Assembly: GCA_946902875.1 (NCBI GenBank) | Contig: OX336350.1 | Coordinates: 19,892,048-19,956,047, forward strand | Direction: 5' to 3' | DNA: 64,000 nt | Source of the DNA: Nematopogon swammerdamellus | Lineage: Eukaryota > Arthropoda > Insecta > Lepidoptera > Adelidae | In this document: piece after piece, positions 49,931-59,727 of the stretch | Layout of the letters: each line of letters starts with the position of its first letter | Numbering within the stretch: position 1 is the stretch's first letter | Program-made: the position numbers and the translations under genes | The notes under the pieces: generated by a model | Databases searched by the model: none | What the model was told of the DNA's origin: nothing | The model's input: the letters and a program-made list of their open reading frames with translations, nothing else

Positions 49931-50250
49931 GTCAGTCAGACTCCGACCAGCCAATATCACCTCCGAGAAGGTAGGTGCTTTGGCTATACTGGACTAGACG
50001 ATTACAAAGTCGGCACAGCTAAGATATAATTTACTATTTATTTAGATTCATAATAGAACATGTCTGCAAAGCAGGTGCGAGGGCGCGGCGCCAAGTGGCG
50101 GAAAAAAATATGCATATTTTTTCCTTATCATATTTCCAATTTATTACATAATTTGGAATACTTAATTATTAAGGCGAGTGGTCGCATGAAACCAAATCTT
50201 TCGGCAAGGATTTGGCTGATTTGGCTCCTTGTCGGTAAGTCGTACTGTAA

Positions 50251-50950
50251 GTACCGTGTGGGGCCGGTAATTTAAAATAATAGCCCCACTGCATCTCTCC
50301 CCGTGTATGTCGTAAAAGGCGACTAAGGGATATGACTCCCTTCTTATATTACTAGGTGGTAGGGTTTAACCCGCCCGGGTTGATACCACCGCACTGAATG
50401 AAAGGTCAGTCGAAACGGCTGTGTAAATTTGTTTTCATTGAAAAAAAAAATTGTTTTCTAATAGTTAATATTGTCTGGTAATGTTTTGGTTTTATACCAT
50501 TTTGTTGTTGTCATCTGTCATTCATTCATTCATAGTTATTCTTATATTATATGTATACATATTTGTAATTCATCAATGCTGGTTGTTCTGTAACTTATAT
50601 TTTTCCTATGTGCTAGCTACCACACTGTAAAGTATTCTTTTGATGTAACACCAATAGGGGGACAGGAGGAGATTACCTTAAGGTAAAATGCCCTCCTATT
50701 GGATGAAATTAAATTATGTAAATTAATTTGAAAAAATGTACCAACATAGCATAAGTAATGATTTCATCCAATAAACGGTTATTTATTATTATTATTATTA
50801 AATAGTTTGTTGTTTTCCGTCCAGTTCAGTGTAGCCGGCACGACCGAAGGGAAGCACTGACGTGGCACCAAGTTCACCCGGTGTTATGGGCTGACATCAC
50901 GGATGTTGTAGGTGATGTAGCCAACCCTGTCAGTTTCCATAAAAAAAAAT
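50251..50950 (+). mobile_element. SINE-C split by a TTA-tailed insertion
   Basis: The head TACCGTGTGGGGCCGGTAAT runs to GGCTGTGTAAAT (50428). The body resumes AAATAGTTTGTTGTTTTCCG (50800) and ends TTTCCATAAAAAAAAA. AAAT is duplicated at the junctions. Confidence 0.88.
50429..50799 (+). mobile_element. Retroposed 3' end with (TTA)n tail
   Basis: About 371 bp ending CAATAAACGGTTATTTATTA and (TTA)n, flanked by AAAT. Contains AGGGGGACAGGAGGAGATTA with the partly complementary GCCCTCCTATTGG. No coding part, so the parent element is unknown. Confidence 0.6.
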
Positions 50951-51079
50951 AAAAAAAGTCGGGTGACCGTCGCTCCGGTGGTGGTGCTATCTTCACACAA
51001 CGTGTAACGCTGGAGGTTCAGAGAGGCAATTTAAATCAAAATATTTTTTACTACTTAATTACTATAACTCGCGGTTTTT

Positions 51080-51437
51080 AAGGTTCCGTATCCGTCGTAC
51101 GGGACCTTATTACTAAGCCTACGCCGTCTGTCTGTCTGTCTGTCCGAGGGCTAGGTAGCCCATTGAAATTTTCACAGAATATGTTTTATTATGACCGATA
51201 TAACAACAAATAATGAAAATAAGAAAAAGTAAAAAATTCAAGGGGGTTCCCACAGAAGAAACTAAAAAGTGTATGCGTGCCATCTACCGAATAATCATTT
51301 TAACTAATCATGAATTTTAACTAGTATGAAGCATTTCATAAAACGCCATAGATGGCGTGAGTGGCGCTGACCATGACATGGCGATATGGAATTCTCGGTG
51401 CGCGATTTCGACTCGCACTTGGCCGGTTTTTTTTTTT
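51080..51437 (-). repeat. G repeat, near full length
   Basis: AAGGTTCCGTATCCGTCGTA, (GTCT)n 51127-51144, TTGAAATTTTCACAGAATAT, CTCGCACTTGGCCGGTTTTT. An inner duplication lies around TCATTTTAACTAATCATGAA (51295-51315). Confidence 0.82.
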
Positions 51438-51563
51438 TGACATGTCAACCCAGAACAAAATCCTGACTACGCCCTTGCATATTATAATCAATCCGATCAC
51501 ACAGAGTTACTCCAACGTTAATCCACGTGCCATCGTGAGTATTTTACTGAGAACAAAATAATA

Positions 51564-52058
51564 TACAGGTTATTTCAAGATGGGCTTGAGAAATTTCAGG
51601 AATAGAAAGTACTCATTATTAGAAGAAGAAAATCCTTATCACTCAAATCGAAATCCCTTATTATTTTTTTCATTTTTATTAGAAAATTTAATTTAAAATT
51701 GGTTTAAAAACTCGATGGACAGTGATTTTGGGGAGATTTGACGTGAAAGTGCTGTCTAGGTCTAGGGAGTTCAATGACCTAGTAAAGTCCCCTTTTTTCT
51801 TTTGATGTCATTCAAATTTAAGTATTTAGAATTTACCTACATGCAGTTCAATTCTACTAGTTAAGCATGTAAGTTAGTCATTTTATTTTTAGTTAATAAA
51901 GGCGGACGTTAACCGTCCACCAAATCTCGATTAAAGGATTTTCACCAAAAAATACTATAAAATGACCGAATCTGGAAAAATGTTTCAGAACTTTTCTTCT
52001 TCAAATGGACCCCTTTCGAACCCTGAAGTTACGAAACCCCACCCTGAAACTCCCTGTA
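51564..52058. mobile_element. P element, copy 3
   Basis: The ends are more diverged (TACAGGTTATTTCAAGATGG; TGAAACTCCCTGTA), and the right TA is mutated to TG. Keeps GGCGGACGTTAACCGTCCAC and the CTCATTATTAGAAG segment. Confidence 0.8.
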
Positions 52059-52323
52059 TGTCCCCTACGGAAGCGCGCGCTGGAAATTCGGCTAGACAAA
52101 CAAAAGAATTGAACGAGCGCGCGCGCTTCGGGTTTTATTTATTTCTCCAGTGAGTGCGAATTTGCTACGCGCGTGCGCGACTATTCTTAGGGGGCGTTCT
52201 AATTTCAAATGGTTTGGCTGCTCTTTGTTTATATATATTATAATACATTATAATATTTGTATGTAATCAAATAAAGTAAGTTATGGGCAAAAGGAAACTT
52301 TTGAATTCATATATTATACGTGT

Positions 52324-52757
52324 GTTTTTTTATTATTTCTGATTATAATTTGTTTGTTTACACCGTTAATTTGTTTATTTGTACCGTTTGTGTTCGGTAA
52401 TTATAAAGAATAGCCCCACTGCATCTCTCCCCATGCATGTTGTAAAAGGCGAATAAGGGATAAGGACAAAATGCCGTGCTAAAGGGCAACGGGATCGCCA
52501 CCTCTCACCTTGGCACGGTACTTCCACCGAGTCATATAGCAGGTTGGTCTTCGTGCCTTACTTGCTGCTTGATCGATTGAATCTTGTTCGAATACTTTGC
52601 GAAACGTGGTGGTCGGTGTTGTGCTGTAATTTACCAGAGTTGTTGCAACACAACTCTGGTACAACTCTGGTTGTGATATGTATGTATGTATGTTTTTTAT
52701 TATTTCTGATTATAATTTGTTTATTTACACCGTTAATTTGTTTACTTGCACCGTTTG
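52324..52757. repeat. 66-bp direct repeat flanking Rep-D
   Basis: 52324-52390 and 52692-52757 share TTATTATTTCTGATTATAAT and ACACCGTTAATTTGTTTA with about four differences. Rep-D (52391-52691) fills the space exactly. Confidence 0.88.
52391..52691 (+). mobile_element. Rep-D copy with altered 3' hairpin
   Basis: Starts TGTTCGGTAATTATAAAGAA (5' hairpin lost). After GTGTTGTGCTGTAATTTACC the hairpin partner is replaced by AACACAACTCTGGTACAACT, then a (TATG)n tail. Confidence 0.85.
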
Positions 52758-52915
52758 GGAGGGTCAGGTGCGTAGTGCCCGTAACCGACGAGCATGCATG
52801 AAGAACATTATGAGAGTGGAAGAGGCGGCAGAGGCGTGTCAGGATCGTGGCACGTGGAGATCCGTTGTCTCTGCCTACCCCACCGGGAAACAGGCGTGAC
52901 GCTATACATGTATAT
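52758..52915 (+). pseudogene. LINE-E 3' end
   Basis: The reading QVRSARNRRACMKNIMRVEE and then AAEACQDRG, WRSVVSAYPTGKQA stops at 52897-52899 and runs into ACATGTATATA. It aligns with 8240-8376 without indels for about 40 codons. Confidence 0.7.
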
Positions 52916-53597
52916 AAAAGCGTCTTTGAATATTTTAAATTAAGGCGGAAATAAGACTCAAACCGTGCTACTCGAGCACTGATGATTGAAACACGAACCG
53001 TATGCAGATGTAAATAGGTGCGAGATTCGTTCTACTCGTGCGGTGGCTGATACGTCGCGCCGACGAAGAACGTTTGCGCGAAAATCACACTATAATTTCA
53101 CGTGTTGGAAAGATGGAAAACAATATTTTTTTCGCTACGATTGTAGGGAAAATATTATCTATATTTCTATGAGGGTCTTGTATTGAAACAATTGATGTTT
53201 CTCAAGATAATTTAACTTAGCACAATTTTCGTACTTCTCGTAATTTTTTGGAGATTTATTTAACACCTTTCCAAAATAGTAAAATATATTTTTTAAAGTA
53301 AAATATGTTCGTTAATTAAAGATCAATACATATCACATATTTTTTACAGATTTTTTATCTTTACCAATAGCTCAATAATTTCGTTTAAAGTTGACCTTTT
53401 GATTCATATTTTGTGTTTCACCAACAGCTAGGCCAGAGCGAGTTGAAGTTAGTTTCATACAATTTTCCCTCGTGTGCTCCGAACGCCGCGCGTATGCCTG
53501 CACCTATGTATGTAGCATTCATACAATTATGTATGTAAGTAGGTAGTTCTCGCTTTCAACTTGTGGAGTGCACAGTTAAATTACTTTTTTTATATTT
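52916..53597. other. No recognised feature
   Basis: AT-rich, with an unrecognised ORF at 52986-53186 (basic, no motif). No repeat found. Confidence 0.4.
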
Positions 53598-53976
53598 TTT
53601 TATGGAAACTGACACGGTTGGCTACATCACCTACAACGTCCGTGATGTCAGCCCATAACACCGGGTGAACTAGGTGCCATGTCAGTGCTTCCCCCTTTGA
53701 TCGTGCCGGCTACACTGAACTGGTCGGAAAAACAAACTATTTACATAGCCGTTTTGACCGACGTTTCATTCAGTGCGGTGGTACCAACCCGGGCGGGTTA
53801 AACCCTACCACCAAGTAAGATTAGAAGAGAAGGGACCTACAGTTTTACGAGGAATCCGAACCTCGGTCAGCCTCCAACGGTCAGCGGTCACCCATCCAAG
53901 TACTGACCGCACCCAGCGTTGCTTAACATTCAATAGCGACAGTTGACTGTCTGCACCACTGAGCTATCGAGGCTGA
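53598..53976 (-). mobile_element. SINE-A, best full-length copy (A1)
   Basis: The minus strand starts ATCAGCCTCGATAGCTCAGT. Everything expected is present: box A TAGCTCAGTGGT, TTAAGCAACGCTGGGTGCGG, TACTTGGATGGGTGACCGCT, box B GGTTCGGATTCC, central domain and tail. Nearly identical to 42945-43327, so A1 spread recently. Confidence 0.94.
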
Positions 53977-54009
53977 TAACTCCTTTGATTTTGTAGCAAT
54001 ATTCCTTTT

Positions 54010-54135
54010 AAGGTTTTGTAGCAATATTCCTATTAGTAAGCCTACGCCGTCTGTCTGTCTTTCTGTCTACAGCTGTATCTTTGGAACCGTAATAGGTAGC
54101 TGGTTGAAATTTTCACAAAATATGAGTGATTATAG
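54010..54135 (-). repeat. G repeat scrap
   Basis: AAGCCTACGCCGTCTGTCTG, TCTTTGGAACCGTAATAGGT and TTGAAATTTTCACAAAATAT. Both ends are lost. Confidence 0.7.
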
Positions 54136-54164
54136 CGGTTATCCAATCAAATAATAACCAAACA

Positions 54165-54362
54165 CCCACCGAATCAAGCAGCTGGTGGGTCTTCGTGCCT
54201 TACTTGCTGCTTGATAGTTATCTTGTCCGATATACTTTGCTAAACGTGGTCAGTCGTCGGTGTTGTGGTGTAATTTACCATATCTCTTACAGCACAACAC
54301 CAATTACTCTGATTATCCCGATTGTCGGGATACAGCGTGTGGTATGTATGTTTGTATGTATT
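54165..54362 (+). mobile_element. Rep-D 3' half
   Basis: GGTGGGTCTTCGTGCCTTAC to CGGTGTTGTGGTG..CAGCACAACACC and CCCGATTGTCGGGATACAGC, with a degenerate (TATG)n tail. 5'-truncated. Confidence 0.85.
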
Positions 54363-54412
54363 TTTACACATCAAAAGAGTGGTCTTATGGTTTATGAGGT
54401 CACATTTAAAAA

Positions 54413-54770
54413 AAAAATTTTTATGGAAACTGACACGATTGGCTACATCACCTACAACATTCGTGATATCAGCCCATAACACCAGGATTGAACTAGGTGC
54501 CATGTCAGTGCTTCCCTTCATTTCATGTCGGCTAGACTGAACTGGACGGAAAACACGAACTATATTTACATTTTACATAGCCGTTTCGACTGACGTTTCA
54601 TTCAGTGCGGTGGTATCAACCCGGCCGGGATAAACCCTACCATCTAGTAAGGTAAGAAGGGAAGGAACCCACAGTTTTACGTGGAATCCGAACCACGGTC
54701 AACCTCTAATGGTCGAGCGGTCACCCATGCAAGTACTGACCGCGCTCAGGGTTGCTTAACAACAGTCGGC
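54413..54770 (-). mobile_element. SINE-A (A2), 5' end lost
   Basis: From TTTTTATGGAAACTGACACG to AGGGTTGCTTAACAACAGTC. The tRNA box A part is missing. The 5S-like block is intact except for GTTGCTTAACAAC flank changes. Confidence 0.88.
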
Positions 54771-54983
54771 ACATGCATGCGGTATCCGGAAATATAGTTC
54801 TCTGGCACGCGCGTGCCATCTGGGAGTCCGAGGGTTAAGTATTCAATCACTTTGCCGAAACAGTTATGTGGTTTAACGAATACTTAAGTACTATCACTCG
54901 CCAGACCGCAAGCCCTTCCGTACGCTGTGCGGTCTGCGGAGTAACGATCTAGGAAACCTTCCGATGTATTTCTATTTATTTCG

Positions 54984-55425
54984 GTACTAGCTTTTGCCCG
55001 CGGCTTCGCTCGCGTGAAATTCGTATTTAAAAAGAAGAAAGTACATAAGTAAGTGGTTCTAAGAGTAGGACTACGCAGTAGGACCACGGGTAACATAATC
55101 AGAAAGAAGGCCGAGCTGCGTTCCTGCGTTACCTTTATTTCGGCGTGCGGAACAATTCGGTTTATATGAGAGCAACGTCTTAGCGTAACCGGAACTGAAT
55201 ATTATTCTATCCTGTGTCTCGTATACGTAAATGTGTTTGTACGAAGTTTCATCAAATTCGGATGATCAGTTTAAGAGTTATGGAGGAACATACATACATA
55301 CAGAAAATATTTCTCAAAATCGTCAATTTAGTTTTGATATCATACATAGAGTCTACAAACGCAATATCTCATAAAACAAAGTAACTTACTCCATGACCAT
55401 CCCTTACAGATTTATTATTAGTAAA
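54984..55425 (-). mobile_element. Helitron-like family 1, full length
   Basis: CTAGCTTTTGCCCGCGGCTT at 54986 to ACAGATTTATTATTAG at 55410-55425. An extra segment of about 70 bp (55053-55128, AAGTGGTTCTAAGAGTAGGA...) sits after the 3' hairpin region. Confidence 0.78.
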
Positions 55426-55441
55426 AATATTAATTGATTAA

Positions 55442-55586
55442 GGCCCACTTGCACCAACACGAGTTTAGAGTTAAGTAGCGAGTTATGGATTTAAACGCGG
55501 TTTAAACGCGGTTCCCATAGTCAACGGGTGCTAGCTTAACGAGTTAAACTGGTTTATAGTTAAACTCGTGTTGGTGCAAGTGGGCC
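55442..55586. mobile_element. 145-bp MITE with TAA duplication
   Basis: Perfect inverted ends GGCCCACTTGCACCAACACG ... continue to TTTA (about 27 bp) and are flanked by TAA on each side. A 3-bp TWA duplication and GGCC start suggest PIF/Harbinger. The interior has a tandem ATTTAAACGCGG/TTTAAACGCGG. Confidence 0.88.
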
Positions 55587-55654
55587 TAAGTGATTAATTT
55601 AATTTGGCTATTTTTAGAACGAGCGGTTCAAGTTGAAGGCTTAGGTATACTTGT

Positions 55655-55790
55655 GTCAGCCTGGGTAGCTAAGTGGTGCGGTCGGCCAACTGTCGGTCGT
55701 AATCATAAGCACACCTGGGCGCCGTCAGTAATTGGATTGGAGGCTGACCGTGGTTCGGATTCCACGTGAAACTGTAGGCCCTTCGCTACA
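55655..55790 (+). mobile_element. SINE-A head only
   Basis: GTCAGCCTGGGTAGCTAAGT, TCATAAGCACACCTGGGCGC, box B GGTTCGGATTCC, then stops after CTGTAGGCCCTTC. The 5S box C is deleted. Confidence 0.8.
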
Positions 55791-55867
55791 TGAAACGCTC
55801 CTAGTATATGCCATGCAAGGCTGACTTTATAAAGATTAATTTGTACAATTTATCTATAAAAAAAAAC

Positions 55868-55910
55868 AATACTCAATCACTATATAACGGTTATATAGTG
55901 ATTGAGTATT
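55868..55910. repeat. Perfect 43-bp palindrome
   Basis: Arms AATACTCAATCACTATATAA-C and complement surround a single G. A-run and T-run extend the pairing outward with one mismatch. Confidence 0.97.
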
Positions 55911-55923
55911 ATTTTTTTTAATA

Positions 55924-55986
55924 GAAATAATTTGTGCAAATCGAATGGGTTATATTATAACCCATTCGATTTGCACAAATTATTTC
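55924..55986. repeat. Perfect 63-bp palindrome
   Basis: Thirty-one-base arms (GAAATAATTTGTGCAAATCG ...) around a single T, starting 13 bp after the first palindrome. Confidence 0.97.
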
Positions 55987-56002
55987 ACTTTACAAAAAAA
56001 AT

Positions 56003-56337
56003 TTTTTTTTTATGGAAACTGACATGGGTTTCTACATCACCTACAACATCCGTGATGTCAGCCCATAACACCCGGTGAACTTGGTGCCACGTCAGCGCTT
56101 CCCTTCGGTCGTGCCGGCTACACTGAACTGGACGGAAAACACAAACTATTTACATAGCCGTTTCGAACGACCTTTCTTTCAGTGCGGTGGTAACAACCCG
56201 GGCGCGGCGGGTTAAACCCTACCACCTAGTAATATAAGAAGGGAGTCATATCCCTTAGTCGCCTTTTATGACATACACGGGGAGGGATGCAGTAGGGCTA
56301 TTATTTTAAATTACCGGCCCCACACGATACATTTGTA
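56003..56337 (-). mobile_element. SINE-C copy
   Basis: From TTTTTTTTTATGGAAACTGA to AATTACCGGCCCCACACGAT. The centre has CGGGCGCGGCGGGTT in place of CGGGCGGGTT. Confidence 0.9.
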
Positions 56338-56662
56338 TTTGCATACATACATTCATATCACACACGCTGAATCCCGACAATCGGGGTAAGCAGAGTAATC
56401 GGTGTTGTGCTGTGATTTGCCAGAGTTCTTGCGTTCCGCAAACCACTCGAACAAGATTCAATCGATCAAGCAGCAAGTAAGGCACGAAGACCCACCTGCT
56501 GCATGACTCGGTGGAAGTACCGTGCCAAGGTGAGAGGTGGCGAGCCTGTCGCCCTTTAGCACGGCATCTTGTCCTTATCCCTTAGTCGCCTTTTACGACA
56601 TGCACGGGGAGAGATGCAGTGGCGCTATTCTTTATAAGTACCGGCCCCACACGGTACCCACA
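56338..56662 (-). mobile_element. Rep-D copy, adjacent to SINE-C
   Basis: From TACATACATTCATATCACAC to AAGTACCGGCCCCACACGGT. It lies directly beside the SINE-C head in the same orientation. Part of the 3' hairpin partner is missing after GCCAGAGTTCTTGCG. Confidence 0.88.
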
Positions 56663-56929
56663 TTATTTATTCAGAACTTTATAATTAATGACCATTTAAT
56701 TTTCATCAAATATAAAAAATAAATACTATTAACTAAATAATTAAAACCTAAGTAACAATGTATAACATTGACAAAATTAACCTAATAAATAAATTAAAAA
56801 AAATAAATAAAAAAAAAACACACATTTGTATTTGCATAAATAGAGCATGTTTAAATTGTTTGAGTTCAGTCATTTCGTTTATTTCCTTTGGAACATTATT
56901 ATACATTTTAACTGACATGTAATATATAT

Positions 56930-57305
56930 GTTAGTCTCGGTAGCTCAGTGGTGCGGTCGGTCGGCTGTTGTTAAGCAACCCTGAGCGCGGTCAGTACGTG
57001 GATGGGTGACCACTCGACCGTTGGAGGTTGGCCGTGGTTCGTATTCCACGTGAAACTGTAGGTCCCTTCCCTTCTTACCTTACTAGGTGGTAGAGTATAT
57101 CCCGCCCGGACTGGTACCACCGCACTGAATGAAACTTCGGTCGAAACGGCTATGTAAATAGTTCGCGTTTTCCGTCTAGTTCAGTATAGCCGACATGAAA
57201 TGAACGGAAGCACTGACATGGCACCTAGTTCATCCGGTGTTATAGGCTGACATCGCGGATGTTGTAGGTGATGAGGCCAACCGTGTCAGTTTCCATAAAA
57301 AAAAA
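56930..57305 (+). mobile_element. SINE-A, full length (A2)
   Basis: GTTAGTCTCGGTAGCTCAGT, GTTAAGCAACCCTGAGCGCG, ACGTGGATGGGTGACCACTC, box B changed to GGTTCGTATTCC, full tail. Confidence 0.9.
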
Positions 57306-57565
57306 TATATAACAATACTTTTGCGATATTGCGTAGTTCTAGGTTTTGTGTTTATTAGTTTATTTTTCAATGTATTCGAACAGCACCTTGGCCGATCAAA
57401 CGGGACGTTTTTCGATTTCGCTCGCATCCAGAATATTCCAAATAGTCTATAGCAATCTATCACGTTGAAGTTATCACAATATCGTGGACATTAGATAGTA
57501 CACAGGTACTAGTGGGGGAATAGAGTCATCATCACTTGGTTACAGTTGCGGTCACAATCTAATTA

Positions 57566-58018
57566 TACAGAGTGTAAAAACGGCGAGTACATTAAATTTA
57601 GGAAAGGATTATTGGCATCAAGAGTAACAAAAAAGTCAAATAACTTTTTTCTGAATTCCCTTTAAATAAAAAGTTACAGCTTTCATACAAACTAATTGAT
57701 TATTTTAGTGTAAAAGTGATCTAATGACAACAGTGCGGTGTCAAGGGGGGAGAGCGGGTGAGACGTGAGCGCCTCGGACGGAGGTATTGGCGGGAGGGGC
57801 GGGGGTTAGCTTTGTGAGTGGAGGACTGGAGGTCGGCAGGCGGGGGGTGCGGAGCGGCAACAAAGCGTTAAATTACACTAGACGAAAACATACATTTCAA
57901 ACATTCATATCTCGAAAACTAGACACTTTAGAGAAAAACTTTACTTGCTTTTTTGTCTAGCAAAAACATGAGGATTGCGCTGGCAAAATTAATGTACTCG
58001 CCGTTTTAACACGCTGTA
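57566..58018. mobile_element. TIR element with GC-rich interior
   Basis: 30-bp inverted ends (TACAGAGTGTAAAAACGGCG then AGTACATTAA) with two mismatches and TA on both sides. The interior 57745-57865 is G-rich (GGCGGGAGGGGCGGGGG), unlike the AT-rich ends. No ORF. The TACAG..GTGT start resembles P elements. Confidence 0.88.
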
Positions 58019-58159
58019 TAGTTTATTTTTAGAATAATGCGACGTATTTAGTACAGTATTAAATTTAGGCATTTAGATAGTTATTTTAAGTAATAAATGT
58101 AAGTTAGCGCAATTTACTAATATGATGTAGAGACGGTGTGTCAATCTGTCCAGAGGACA

Positions 58160-58212
58160 CACACACGCACACACACACACAAATACACACACAGAGAGAG
58201 AGAGAGAGAGAA
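58160..58212 (+). repeat. CA and GA simple repeats
   Basis: (CA)n at 58160-58192 then (GA)n at 58193-58211. The GA tract, about 0.8 kb upstream of the predicted promoter, could bind GAGA-type factors; this is inference only. Confidence 0.9.
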
Positions 58213-58221
58213 GTGCAGTGT

Positions 58222-58320
58222 GATTTTTTTATGGAAACTGACACGGTTGGCTACATCATCTACAACATCCGGTGATGTCAGCCCATAACACCGGGTGAAC
58301 TAGGTGCCATGCCAGTGCTA
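58222..58320 (-). mobile_element. SINE-A 3' fragment
   Basis: TTTTTTATGGAAACTGACAC to GGTGCCATGCCAGTGCTAAT. It contains a one-base insertion in CATCCGGTGATG that also occurs, as CATCCTGTGATG, at 61605. Confidence 0.8.
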
Positions 58321-58439
58321 ATATGAGATATATATATTCATGACAGTGTAGTTGTTTCCCCTAACGCCTCCACAATGCTGTTAGCAATGTTAGAAGATTT
58401 AGTTTCCCTCTGCGGCGAAGATTCCCTACTCCCGTGACT

Positions 58440-59020
58440 GCGTGAGTGTTGGTGAGTGTAGACTCGGCCGCAGCGCAGCAGACTGAGTGGCGGCGGCGGC
58501 GCATCGGCTGCGGCGGCGCGGCGCGGCTCCCGCTCGCCCCACGACGCCCCCGTGCTCCGCCCCGCCCGCCCCCGCCGCTCCGCTCGAGCCCCCGCGCCAG
58601 TTACTTTCCAATTTCACCTGCCCTGCCCACCCCCGCCGCCTCCGCCGCGGCATGGGGGCTCGTTACCTCTGACTCATTCGCAAACTTTACGTCACAACAC
58701 GCCTCAAAAATCACGGCGCGCGGCCAGCGGGCGCGCGACGCGCGACGGCTGCCGTGACGTCGCGCGCGCGGCGGCGGCGCGCGCCCCCCGCGCGCGCCGC
58801 TCCGCCCCGCGCGCCGCTATAACACACGCGCGCGCGAGATGAACACCTCATTCAAGCAACGTGTCTCCGCGAGTGTCCCCGCCGCACGCAGCTCCGTAGC
58901 TCTACCGTCTCCGCCAGCCAGCCTGCCGCGCCGCCTCCGAGCCGCGCCGTGACCACCTCCGTCACCCGCCCCGCCCCGCCGCGCCGACTCGACATATAAA
59001 TAAAGAGACCGGTCCGTCGC
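58440..59020 (+). promoter_or_regulatory. CpG-rich promoter with TATA box
   Basis: The longest CpG- and GC-rich stretch in the window. TATAAA lies at 58995-59000, and a start site near 59021 (CGCACTCG) would be 26 bp downstream, the normal spacing. There is no downstream ORF of significance. ORFs inside the block (for example 58446-58757) are open because GC-rich DNA has few stop codons. No known host gene could be attached. Confidence 0.5.
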
Positions 59021-59212
59021 ACTCGACTTTCGAGACGCGAGCGCGAGTGAAAAACGCCAGTGACTTCGACTCGAATTCGAGATCGACCTTCGTCAGACCG
59101 CAGAGCAGCGGATAGAGTGTCAGCCTTCGCTGCAACCGCGACGCCGCTCCGCCGCCCTCGCGCCCTCCGCACGCGTCCACGCACCGCCCCGCTGCACTTC
59201 TGACAAGTCACA
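59021..59212 (+). other. Probable non-coding first exon
   Basis: The 192 bases from the predicted start to GTCACA precede an excellent donor, GTGAGTAT (59213-59220). The exon has no ATG-initiated ORF of useful length, so it would be a 5' leader. The next exon must be beyond 64 kb or be hidden among repeats. The evidence is composition, TATA spacing and donor only. Confidence 0.4.
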
Positions 59213-59226
59213 GTGAGTATCTAGAA

Positions 59227-59482
59227 CAGTCCTGGATTTCCCATTAGGCCGTATAGGCCGCGGCCTAGGGGCTGCAAACTTCAGAGGGCGGCAGATTTCC
59301 GAAGGCGCTAAAGAATATTACAAGTAACACTTGAACTTTGCTACAGTGTAAGCCGTCAAGTTCGTGCGCGATTATAGACGCAATACTCAAGCAAGTCACC
59401 TTGTGGATAGAGTTTTCGATCTATTAAATGCTAAATCTAATTTGGGTAAAGGTTTTAAGTCCCCTTTGCGACTTAGTAATAC
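59227..59482 (+). mobile_element. hAT-like terminal fragment
   Basis: Starts CAGTCCTGGATTTCCCATTA, 14 bp after the donor above, and matches 7720-7955 in reverse orientation (GACGCAATACTCAAGCAA; GGTTTTAAGTCCCC). No opposite end found. Confidence 0.6.
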
Positions 59483-59727
59483 TCCTATCCTATGTTACGA
59501 GTATTTATGTTTTGCACGGGCGGCGAAAGTCAATTGGTCCATACCTACTTAAGAACAGTACAAATCCGGCACTTATCTAGAACGATTGCAGAAATGTTCC
59601 CGCCCAAAAATTAACGCGACCTGTCATAAGTAGGATGCGAAAAATGAGCTTTATGAAAGCGCAACATTTTCGAAAAGCTCTTTTGAACGACGCTGTATGC
59701 TTACCATAATTCTAACTAAGAGTCCGA

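Larger units (their letters stand above)
49365..49968 (-). mobile_element. SINE-B 3' end split by nested insertions
   Basis: ATTCGGTATGGATGGCTGAG (49370-49381) and CGACCAGCCAATATCACCTC (49945-49964) are the two parts of a reversed SINE-B. GTCAGTCAGACTCC is present at both junctions (49381-49394, 49931-49944), a 14-bp target duplication. Confidence 0.85.

Noticed and set aside
53870..53976. 5S rRNA gene remnant
   Set aside because: Only the internal control region is 5S-like; the rest is tRNA-like and SINE body, repeated about 20 times.
58446..58842. Proline/arginine-rich ORFs in the CpG block
   Set aside because: Overlapping ORFs in several frames with extreme composition, as expected from GC-rich non-coding DNA; upstream of the TATA box.
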